Positions 1 through 5,679 of a DNA stretch of 8,595 nucleotides are shown piece after piece; the stretch's first letter is position 1, and each line of letters opens with the position of its first letter. The stretch lies in the NCBI GenBank assembly GCA_955652635.1, contig CATPBN010000105.1:1-8595 (forward strand), read 5' to 3'. The notes under the pieces are model-generated. The model worked only from the letters and a program-made list of their open reading frames with translations, made no database searches and was not told the DNA's origin. Both the position numbers and the translations under genes were made by a program. The stretch comes from an uncultured Gemmatimonadaceae bacterium (lineage in GTDB: Bacteria; Gemmatimonadota; Gemmatimonadetes; Gemmatimonadales; Gemmatimonadaceae).

Positions 1-166
1 GCGCCGTGAGTATGCGAGAGGAGGCAGCTATGAACCCACGCGCCTCGGCGACAGCCACCGCGCACTGCGGACATTCCGCCACGTGCGCTTGCACCCGCGC
101 GGCTTCGTCAGCGCTCAACGCGCCGTCCAGCCATGAGTGAATCGTCCCTTCGTCAAGATGCTGCAT
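1..166 (-). CDS. Zinc-finger (zf-HC2) anti-sigma factor, N-terminal part
   Basis: Partial gene: the first 55 residues are present and the rest lies beyond the left edge. The protein begins MQHLDEGTIHSWLDGALS and carries the anti-sigma zinc motif H-x3-C-x2-C in 'AHVAECPQC' (about residues 32-40). 'HLDEGTIHSWLDGALSADE' followed by this motif is typical of the cytosolic N-terminus of zf-HC2 anti-sigma factors. These bind and inhibit the partner ECF sigma factor and usually continue into a transmembrane helix and a periplasmic sensor part, neither of which is visible here. The ATG (166-164) lies inside the end of the sigma gene, giving a 14-nt overlap in another frame, so translation is probably coupled. 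A purine-rich GAGAGAGA stretch just upstream may act as the ribosome binding site. Family assignment is firm; the sensing mode cannot be judged from this fragment. Confidence 0.85.
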   Translation of the reverse strand, partial: MQHLDEGTIHSWLDGALSADEAARVQAHVAECPQCAVAVAEARGFIAASSRILTA

Positions 167-671
167 TTTTTTCTCTCTCTTCTCGACTCTTGTGCAAAGC
201 TTCATAGCTCTCTACCAGCCGGCGCCGCGCACGTGATAGTGTGGTCCCCACCGATGCGGGAGAGAGCTGCAATGCTTCAGCGATTTCACTGTAGTCCAAG
301 CCTTCCTCGCGCATCAGAAGCGCGAGCCGATCGCGCTCGGCGAGAGCATCGACTGCCTTGCGCGCCATCGCCGCCTCCTGCGCGCGCTCGATGGTCGTCT
401 CCTCTGGCTCGACCATCGTCTCGCGTTCCTCTTCAGCCAGCAGTGCCAGATGCTTTCGACGTCTCATATCCTTCCTCGCTTCATCGCGAACGAGATTCGT
501 CGCCACCGCAAAGAGCCACGCACGCTCGTTCTGTATCGAAGTCTGCCGGAGAGCGCGCACGAACGTCTCCTGCGCGACTTCCTCGGCCCAGTCGCGATCC
601 CCCAAACGCCGCGTCAGATATCGCACCAACGCGGCGTTGTACGTTCGGAAGAGTCGATCGACGTCGGTCAC
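153..671 (-). CDS. ECF-family RNA polymerase sigma factor (sigma-70 family)
   Basis: A 172-residue ECF sigma factor, the usual length for the class. Region 2 spans about residues 6-72, with the helix 'DWAEEVAQETFVRAL' (-10 recognition and core binding) and 'ERAWLFAVATNLVRDEARK'. After an acidic linker (about 78-98), region 4 spans about 103-157 and contains the helix-turn-helix 'LDYSEIAEALQLSPASVGTT' followed by LSRARRRL, which reads the -35 element. There is no extra C-terminal domain, only a short charged tail. The start is GTG: between an in-frame stop at 692-690 and this codon no other start exists. It begins 4 nt after the stop of the VIT/vWA gene and overlaps the anti-sigma gene by 14 nt, so the three are read as one operon. 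It presumably directs RNA polymerase to envelope-stress or adhesion genes, perhaps including its own operon; the regulon is inferred only. Confidence 0.93.
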   Translation of the reverse strand: MTDVDRLFRTYNAALVRYLTRRLGDRDWAEEVAQETFVRALRQTSIQNERAWLFAVATNLVRDEARKDMRRRKHLALLAEEERETMVEPEETTIERAQEAAMARKAVDALAERDRLALLMREEGLDYSEIAEALQLSPASVGTTLSRARRRLVESYEALHKSREEREKNAAS

Positions 672-675
672 TCGA

Positions 676-2946
676 TTACCAGCGATCCCTTATCAGATTC
701 ACATCACGATCGGTGAGGCTGTCCTTGCCTGCCGGAGTCAGCTCGATCGCCATACTGTGCCCGGCTACTATGGCGCGCTCGCCGACCGAGAACGCCTCAC
801 GCAGGTCTGGCACCATCTCGATCAGCTTGAAGTACGCATCCGAGAATGGCTTCACCTGCAGAACCGTTTCGGTTTTCTTGTAACGGACGTCGGTCCATAC
901 GCTGTCGCGTAATACGAAGGTCACGTTGCCAGCTCGGGTCATGCTGACCCCTCGGCGTGCACTGCCGCTGAAGTCGGCTTCATCAGCCATGGAAAGGCTG
1001 GTTGCAGAGCGTTGCGCTGCGGCAGCTTTGGCGGCCTCGAATTGAATTGCAGGCCTGCCCGCGGCGCCCGTGACGACCGCCGGATTATCGCGGGGTGTGG
1101 CGTGTTCCAGGATCACTGGCTGCCGGTTCATTCCAGGCTCGACCAAGAGATATGAGGAGAACTCCGTCGGAATTCCGAAACGATCTCCCAGATCGCGGAT
1201 CTCATCATCGATCTCCTGCGAGCCGCCGTGCTTTCTTCTCTCCGCGCTCAGAAATCCGACTCGCTGAGTGGCCCATAGCCGCGCAACAAAAGGATTCTCG
1301 CGCGAACGGTCAGGAAAGTTGACACGCGAGCTCCAGCTCACGGGACCACTGGTCGTCTGTCCGTCGAATCGCACGAACGCCTCGCCGCTCCCGCTGTAGC
1401 GCGCGAGAACCACCAGGTCCTCTCCTGCAAATATGTCCACAGGTCCTGACGGATGCATCTTGAGAAGTCGCACACCATCTCCATGAACACGGATATCGGT
1501 GACGAGAGGACTTGTCAGCCGGCTCGCCACGATTCCGACCGCCCGCTCGACCGATTCCTCCGGCCTCACAAAACTGGCAGTTCCGCGGCCCTCGAGAGCG
1601 AGCTGTTCGATGAGAGACACATTTAGGTCAGCTCCGACGCCAAATGTGAAGAGGCGTCGCGATCCTATTTCCTTGGCGACGTGCGAGGCAATCGCTGATG
1701 GGTCGCGCTCGCCCACCGTCGGCTGGCCGTCGGTGAGAAACAAGATGATCGGCAGCCGCCCCGGTTGTGTCGGCGTCGAGAGCGCCTCATCAAGCGCTCC
1801 AGAGATGTTGGTCGAGCCCTGCGCCTCGAGCTGATCCAGATATCGCTCCGCCGCGCGAAGGTTCTCACGCGTCGCAGTCGAGAAGCCATCGCGGAACGTG
1901 CGTACATCACTCGAGAAGTCGATCAACCTGAATCGATCCATTGGCGATAGCGAGCGCAGGATCTGGTTGCCGGCCGAACGTGCCTGCTCGATTTTCGCCC
2001 CGGACATCGACCCGGAAACGTCGATGACAAAGGTCAGATCCCGCGGGACGGGACGAGGACGGACCGACGGCGGCGACAGCGTGATGAGCGCAAATCCATC
2101 ACCGTTGCCAGGCGCGTTCGTCAGTAGCGAGATCGCCGGGTTCGTCGAGCGCCGAATCGGAATCAGGATCGTTACTTCACCTGTCGCATCCCGGACTTCG
2201 ATTCTGCGCATCGAGCTGCGAACGTTCGAGACAAAGGAACGATCTTCCGAATCCTCTCCGTCTCTGACGTATCCGCCCTCGTAGAGCGAATGCGTCGGAG
2301 AGTACGCCCTTCCGTACATCGGTTCGTCGGGGTACGTGAGCACAAACGACGTCCTGCCATCCGACTCTTGATTCAGATCGCGCTGAGCTGTCCGCATTCC
2401 GCGGAAGTAGTCGACCCTGAGCGCGTCCCCTTCGCGCTCGGCTACAGTCTGAAACCGCACGACCACTTTTTTCTGCTCACCCGGAGCAATCGGAAAGATT
2501 CTCGCGCGCAGCAGCCCATATCCCATCCATTCGAGAAGGGCAGGGTCACGCTGGCGTCGAACGATCTCTTCGTAAATCTGCCGCGCCTGGCTGGCGTTCA
2601 TCGTTTCGCCGGCCACCATCTCTCCATTGATGGAAAGCTTGAGATCCTGGAATGCGGCACCCTTCGGCAACGGAAACATGAAGTCTGCTTCGCCGACTCT
2701 GTTTCCACGATTTATGAATGTCTCAGTGACCTCGTACCGCAGCACGCGATCGACAAGCTCGACGCGCACATCGCTGCTCTGACGGACAACGTATGCCGGC
2801 TGAATCTGGCATACCGGTCTGGGGCAGGGCATGCCAGGCCGGCAAAACGGCGTGGGACCCATCGACCCGGGCGGTGGGCATATCGCAATCTGGGCGGAAA
2901 TGAGTTTCGGAATGCTGAGAGCGGCCAACAATAGAAGTCTGCGCAT
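676..2946 (-). CDS. Secreted VIT domain / von Willebrand factor A domain protein
   Basis: A 756-residue exported protein. A signal peptide covers about residues 1-18 (MRRLLLLAALSIPKLISA, then Q). Next is a short Pro/Cys-rich stretch with Cys 23, 35, 41 and 46. The VIT (vault/inter-alpha-trypsin) domain lies at about 50-175, with the typical 'EVTETFINRGN', 'EADFMFPLPKGAAF', 'ARQIYEEIVRRQRDPALLEW' and 'FPIAPGEQKKVVVRF'. A vWA domain at about 303-475 has a complete metal-ion (MIDAS) site: D309-x-S311-x-S313, T379 in GSTNISGAL and D406 in FLTDGQP. The C-terminal region (about 675-738) has the 'FVLRDSVWTD...FSDAYFKLI' pattern seen after vWA in this family. No C-terminal membrane helix, LPxTG-like motif or sorting tail is visible, so it is likely periplasmic, surface-associated or released. 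VIT-vWA proteins are thought to mediate protein-protein contacts; the ligand is unknown. It is the first gene of the sigma/anti-sigma operon. The ATG lacks a clear Shine-Dalgarno and is preceded by a hairpin. Confidence 0.93.
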   Translation of the reverse strand: MRRLLLLAALSIPKLISAQIAICPPPGSMGPTPFCRPGMPCPRPVCQIQPAYVVRQSSDVRVELVDRVLRYEVTETFINRGNRVGEADFMFPLPKGAAFQDLKLSINGEMVAGETMNASQARQIYEEIVRRQRDPALLEWMGYGLLRARIFPIAPGEQKKVVVRFQTVAEREGDALRVDYFRGMRTAQRDLNQESDGRTSFVLTYPDEPMYGRAYSPTHSLYEGGYVRDGEDSEDRSFVSNVRSSMRRIEVRDATGEVTILIPIRRSTNPAISLLTNAPGNGDGFALITLSPPSVRPRPVPRDLTFVIDVSGSMSGAKIEQARSAGNQILRSLSPMDRFRLIDFSSDVRTFRDGFSTATRENLRAAERYLDQLEAQGSTNISGALDEALSTPTQPGRLPIILFLTDGQPTVGERDPSAIASHVAKEIGSRRLFTFGVGADLNVSLIEQLALEGRGTASFVRPEESVERAVGIVASRLTSPLVTDIRVHGDGVRLLKMHPSGPVDIFAGEDLVVLARYSGSGEAFVRFDGQTTSGPVSWSSRVNFPDRSRENPFVARLWATQRVGFLSAERRKHGGSQEIDDEIRDLGDRFGIPTEFSSYLLVEPGMNRQPVILEHATPRDNPAVVTGAAGRPAIQFEAAKAAAAQRSATSLSMADEADFSGSARRGVSMTRAGNVTFVLRDSVWTDVRYKKTETVLQVKPFSDAYFKLIEMVPDLREAFSVGERAIVAGHSMAIELTPAGKDSLTDRDVNLIRDRW

Positions 2947-2953
2947 GAGACAC

Positions 2954-2974
2954 CAGTAGAAAAGGGTTCTACTG
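2954..2974 (-). repeat. Perfect 8-bp inverted repeat just before the VIT gene
   Basis: The arms CAGTAGAA (2954-2961) and TTCTACTG (2967-2974) are exact reverse complements separated by 5 nt. The repeat ends 7 nt before the ATG of the VIT/vWA gene. It could be a repressor operator over the transcription start, or an RNA hairpin at the translation start, where no good Shine-Dalgarno is seen. The repeat is read directly from the sequence; its role is inferred. Confidence 0.6.
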
Positions 2975-2975
2975 T

Positions 2976-3002
2976 GGGACGTGTGTCGGACTCGCAGTTA
3001 CA
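2976..3002 (-). promoter_or_regulatory. Candidate ECF-type promoter for the VIT/sigma/anti-sigma operon
   Basis: On the minus strand, TGTAACT (3002-2996) is followed after 14 nt by CGTCCC (2981-2976). The 'AAC' core at -35, the 'CGTC' core at -10 and this spacing resemble general ECF promoters; the layout matches the E. coli rpoE promoter as recalled. Transcription would start near 2969 and give a leader of about 22 nt, placing the inverted repeat across the -10/+1 region. This would fit autoregulation by the operon's own sigma factor. The match rests on short motifs only. Confidence 0.27.
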
Positions 3003-3033
3003 CACGCTCGGGCGCCTTTTTGTCTAGCCGGAA

Positions 3034-3059
3034 GTTGAGCCCCGTTAGGGAGGGCTAAC
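3034..3059 (-). terminator. Hairpin over the GGDEF stop codon, possible weak terminator
   Basis: GTT plus AGCCC on one side (3034-3036 and 3038-3042, with G3037 bulged) pairs with GGGCT plus AAC on the other (3052-3059) around a 9-nt loop, giving 8 pairs. The hairpin includes the TAG stop (3057-3055) of the diguanylate cyclase gene. The minus strand after it reads TTCCGGC rather than a run of T, so it is not a standard intrinsic terminator. It may attenuate read-through into the VIT operon or protect the 3' end of the transcript. Confidence 0.3.
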
Positions 3060-3963
3060 TGACCTTTGGTTTCTTTTTCCGCCGCTTTTGCAGGGGGCGC
3101 CGCTCATCTACCCTGACCTCAAGCAGTCTATGGTCTGCTCGAACCATTGTTTCCTCGAAGCTCTCTCCGTTCCTCCGCCCTGCCCATCCCATCGAGAATG
3201 GCACGGGTGCCGACATCGCGGCTGCCGTGCGAAGTCGGGCGGCCACGTGATCGGTCTGGTCCTGGTCGGAGTCGCAGAGTACAACCAGGAATTCATCGCC
3301 CCCAACTCGCACTACGGCTTCTTCCGCTCGGACATGGCGCATGAGGAACCGGGCCATCTTCACCAGCACGCTGTCCCCCTCGGCGTGACCATTCTTGTCG
3401 TTGTACTGCTTGAAATGATCGATGTCGAGATAGATGCAGCCCCACTCCCCCTTTGGCTGGGCTTCGCACTGCCGCGTGACCGTATTCAGATAGCGACGGT
3501 TGTAGCAGCCGGTCAACGGATCGCGGATGCTCAGCTCGAGGAGCTGGGTCTGTAGCTCTTTTCGCTGCGTGATGTCGACGAGAATACCGTGACAGTATTT
3601 ATCCCCGGTTTTCGGATCGACTGAGAGAAATGCGCTGTCGACGACCGTCCTCACCTCTCCATCGCGACGCGTGACTTGAAACTCGATGTCGCGAACCGAC
3701 CCATCGCGCTCGAGCAGTGCCATCTCTCTCGCTCTCACCTCGGGCCTGACGAAATCGCTCGTCCGGAATCCCTTCAGCTCCTCCAGCGATTCAACCCCGA
3801 ACATCTCAAGGAATGCCGGATTGGCATCGATGATGTCCCCGTCCAGAGTCGTGATGTAAATTCCTTCCTTCAGACGCAACGCAAGCTCGCTAAGCGTGTG
3901 TGGATCGCTCAGACTGCGAAAACGTTTTGCTTTTGGCTTTCTGGTTTGCTGGGGGCGGCTCAC
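3055..3963 (-). CDS. PAS-GGDEF diguanylate cyclase
   Basis: A 302-residue soluble protein with no signal peptide or membrane segment. A PAS sensor domain spans about residues 24-135, including 'GIYITTLDGDIIDANPAFLEMFG' signature segments and the PAC end 'GILVDITQRKELQTQL'. The GGDEF domain runs from about 145 to 285. It begins 'IRDPLTGCYNRRYL', has the metal-binding 'DIDHFKQYND' (D180, D182) and 'GHAEGD', and the intact active-site loop GGDEF at 221-225. It should make cyclic di-GMP from two GTP, with activity set by the PAS ligand. The inhibitory site, usually RxxD five residues before GGDEF, reads RAEE (212-215), so product inhibition may be altered. The end of the domain is divergent ('ADHRLLEVRVDERR') and both termini are strongly basic. 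The start is GTG, preceded by TGAGG at 7-nt spacing; an in-frame stop lies four codons upstream. It may be co-transcribed with the downstream VIT operon. Confidence 0.92.
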   Translation of the reverse strand: MSRPQQTRKPKAKRFRSLSDPHTLSELALRLKEGIYITTLDGDIIDANPAFLEMFGVESLEELKGFRTSDFVRPEVRAREMALLERDGSVRDIEFQVTRRDGEVRTVVDSAFLSVDPKTGDKYCHGILVDITQRKELQTQLLELSIRDPLTGCYNRRYLNTVTRQCEAQPKGEWGCIYLDIDHFKQYNDKNGHAEGDSVLVKMARFLMRHVRAEEAVVRVGGDEFLVVLCDSDQDQTDHVAARLRTAAAMSAPVPFSMGWAGRRNGESFEETMVRADHRLLEVRVDERRPLQKRRKKKPKVS

Positions 3964-4063
3964 ATCGGTGCCTCAGCGAACGGCATATCCGTTGCTTCAA
4001 TGGAAGGGTAAAGATTGTAGGTATTATGCCATCCAGGCGATAACCTAAGCAAGAATCGATTCG
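3964..4063. promoter_or_regulatory. Divergent intergenic region with candidate promoters
   Basis: This 100-bp gap separates the leftward GGDEF gene from the rightward dioxygenase gene and must hold promoters for both. On the minus strand, TACAAT (4019-4014) is a good -10 candidate, with a weak TTATCG -35 (4043-4038) at 18-nt spacing. On the plus strand, TATTAT (4022-4027) matches the -10 consensus at five of six bases but has no -35 at proper spacing. An alternative plus-strand pair is TTGTAG (4015-4020) and GATAAC (4039-4044), 18 nt apart and weak. The candidates overlap, so the two directions could compete. These are motif matches only. Confidence 0.35.
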
Positions 4064-4065
4064 AT
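4053..4065 (+). repeat. Palindrome at the dioxygenase start codon
   Basis: GAATCGATTC (4053-4062) is a perfect 10-bp palindrome. It overlaps a second inverted repeat, ATCGA-T-TCGAT (4055-4065), that reaches into the ATG at 4064. No convincing Shine-Dalgarno lies upstream of this start. A dimeric regulator, for example of the MarR type that controls mhq genes in Bacillus, could bind here, but a 10-bp palindrome can also occur by chance. Confidence 0.35.
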
Positions 4066-5032
4066 GAGCTTCCGCACTGCCGGTATTCATCACGTCACCG
4101 GTATCGCGAGCGATCCCCAGCGGAATCTCGATTTCTACGCCGGCGTCCTCGGCTTCAGACTCGTCAAGCGTACCGTAAACTTCGACGACCCTACCACCTA
4201 TCACTTCTATTTCGGTGACGAGAGAGGGAACCCGGGAAGCATTCTTACCTTCTTTCCCTGGCCGGATGCGCGGCGAGGAAGACAGGGCGGAGGCCAGGTG
4301 GCTGTCACCTCGTTCGCGATACTCCCCAGCTCGGTCGGTTTCTGGATAGAACGACTGATAAGGAAACAGGTTGAGTTCGCACAGCCGATTGCCCGTTTTG
4401 AGGATGAGCGCGTCATCGCTTTCAAGGACCACGACGGATTCATGGGCGAGCTCGTCGCACATCCCGCCGCCGACGCGCGCATGGGATGGTCAGGCGCGGG
4501 CATACCTCCCGAACACGCTATTCGCGGCATTTATTCAGTCACTCTCTGGCTCGATGCCAACGAGCTGACCGGTCAGCTCCTTACTAACACTCTTGGGTTT
4601 AAGCTGGTACGTGAGCAAGGCAGCATTTTCCGCTACGCGACTGGCGACGGTGGTCTCGGATCGATCATCGATCTACGCTGCGTACCCGGCATCTGGCCCG
4701 GAGTGATGGGAGCAGGAACGGTGCACCACGTGGCTTTCCGCGCACCTGATGAAACCGAGCAAATGCGCCTTCGCACCGAGCTCACATCGTTGGGCTATAA
4801 CGTCACGCCACAACTCGATCGCGATTACTTCAAATCCATCTATTTCCGCGAGCCAGGCGGCGTGCTCTTCGAAATCGCGACCGATGGTCCCGGATTCGCA
4901 GTCGACGAGCCGCTCGACTTGCTCGGACAATCCTTGAAGCTTCCAGACTGGCTTGAGCCCCGGCGGTTCGAGATCGAGGCACTCCTTCCGAATATTCACA
5001 CACCCCTCGAGCTGCGCGGTCCCAACGCATGA
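4064..5032 (+). CDS. VOC-family ring-cleaving dioxygenase (PcpA/MhqO-like)
   Basis: A 322-residue enzyme built of two vicinal-oxygen-chelate modules (about 5-135 and 152-285), the normal size for the PcpA/LinE/MhqO group. This group opens hydroquinone or catechol rings with non-heme Fe(II) and O2 in the cytosol. Likely metal ligands are H10 in 'GIHHVTGI', H222 in 'GTVHHVAFR' and E270 in 'EPGGVLFEIATDGPGF'. H9, H221, R253 and Y260 sit at the spacing of the second-sphere residues described for PcpA (as recalled: ligands His11, His227, Glu276; Arg259, Tyr266). The match favours a para-hydroquinone-type substrate, but the true substrate cannot be read from sequence. The ATG places GIHHVT at the usual N-terminal position. 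It overlaps the following hydrolase gene by four bases (ATGA), a pairing also known from the Bacillus mhq genes for quinone resistance. No MarR-type regulator gene is in the window. Confidence 0.9.
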   Translation: MSFRTAGIHHVTGIASDPQRNLDFYAGVLGFRLVKRTVNFDDPTTYHFYFGDERGNPGSILTFFPWPDARRGRQGGGQVAVTSFAILPSSVGFWIERLIRKQVEFAQPIARFEDERVIAFKDHDGFMGELVAHPAADARMGWSGAGIPPEHAIRGIYSVTLWLDANELTGQLLTNTLGFKLVREQGSIFRYATGDGGLGSIIDLRCVPGIWPGVMGAGTVHHVAFRAPDETEQMRLRTELTSLGYNVTPQLDRDYFKSIYFREPGGVLFEIATDGPGFAVDEPLDLLGQSLKLPDWLEPRRFEIEALLPNIHTPLELRGPNA

Positions 5033-5664
5033 CCGAAGACATTGGCTTCATCCATCGCTTCGTACCCGCCGACGACAAAACGTCACCCGAGACGCTGGTC
5101 GTTTTGCACGGAACTGGAGGCGACGAGAACGATCTCATCGGAATCGGCCAAGCGATCGCTCCGGGCGCCGCGATTCTGAGTCCGCGCGGCAACGTTCTCG
5201 AGAACGGCGCGCCCCGTTTCTTCAAGCGACTTGCGGAAGGCGTATTCGATCCGAAAGAGGTGAAGTCACGCGGCGAGGAGCTAAATCGCTTCATTCGCGC
5301 CGCCACCTCGAAGTATGGATTGAATCCCGAGCGCATCTTCGCACTAGGCTATTCGAATGGTGCCAACATTGCCTCCACAGTGATGTTTATCGAGCCCGGA
5401 TTGCTTCGAGGGGCAATTATGTTTCGCCCGATGCTGGTGTTCGAGCCCCATGAGCAACCAGACTTGAGCGGTGCCGGCGTCTTCATATCCTCGGGCCAGA
5501 TGGATCCCATCGTACCCGCAAAAAGCGTCGAGAAGCTGGTTGAGTTATTCGAAGCCTCACACGCCGAGGTCACGCTGAAATGGCAACTGGCTGGCCACAA
5601 TCTTCTCCCCACTGAAGTCCGCGAGGCCGCCGACTGGCTCGCACTACAACGCGTCCGCGTATGA
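5029..5664 (+). CDS. Alpha/beta hydrolase, phospholipase/carboxylesterase family (MhqD-like)
   Basis: A 211-residue cytosolic serine hydrolase of the small carboxylesterase/phospholipase family. The nucleophile elbow is GYSNGAN with S109, the acid is D159 in 'SGQMDPIVP' and the base is H190 in 'AGHNLLP', so the triad is complete. The oxyanion-side loop 'LHGTGGDEND' is at about 26-35. Family members of this length cleave short esters. Those paired with a hydroquinone dioxygenase (MhqD, YodD-like) are linked to quinone and aromatic detoxification, perhaps acting on ring-cleavage products. The ATG sits in an ATGA overlap with the dioxygenase stop, so the two are probably made in step. The transketolase gene follows after 15 nt. 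The physiological substrate is not known. Confidence 0.88.
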   Translation: MTEDIGFIHRFVPADDKTSPETLVVLHGTGGDENDLIGIGQAIAPGAAILSPRGNVLENGAPRFFKRLAEGVFDPKEVKSRGEELNRFIRAATSKYGLNPERIFALGYSNGANIASTVMFIEPGLLRGAIMFRPMLVFEPHEQPDLSGAGVFISSGQMDPIVPAKSVEKLVELFEASHAEVTLKWQLAGHNLLPTEVREAADWLALQRVRV

Positions 5665-5679
5665 GGTAGCTTGTAAATA

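Noticed and set aside
137..883. A 248-codon open frame on the plus strand over the sigma factor
   Set aside because: Its Arg/Ser/Pro-rich composition is typical of a shadow frame. The opposite strand encodes a clear ECF sigma factor.
2290..2934. A 214-codon open frame on the plus strand, opposite the VIT gene
   Set aside because: It lies wholly antisense to a well-supported VIT/vWA gene. Its translation has no recognisable motif, and long shadow frames are common in GC-rich coding DNA.
3001..3021. GGCGCC followed by five T on the plus strand (3011-3021) as a terminator
   Set aside because: The palindrome has no loop, so it cannot form a proper hairpin, and no plus-strand gene ends nearby.
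3226..3299. Possible loss or frameshift at the GGDEF domain end because the usual LYxAK motif is missing
   Set aside because: The reading frame stays open and the segment 'ADHRLLEVRVDERR' still aligns by eye with the usual end of the domain, so simple divergence is more likely.
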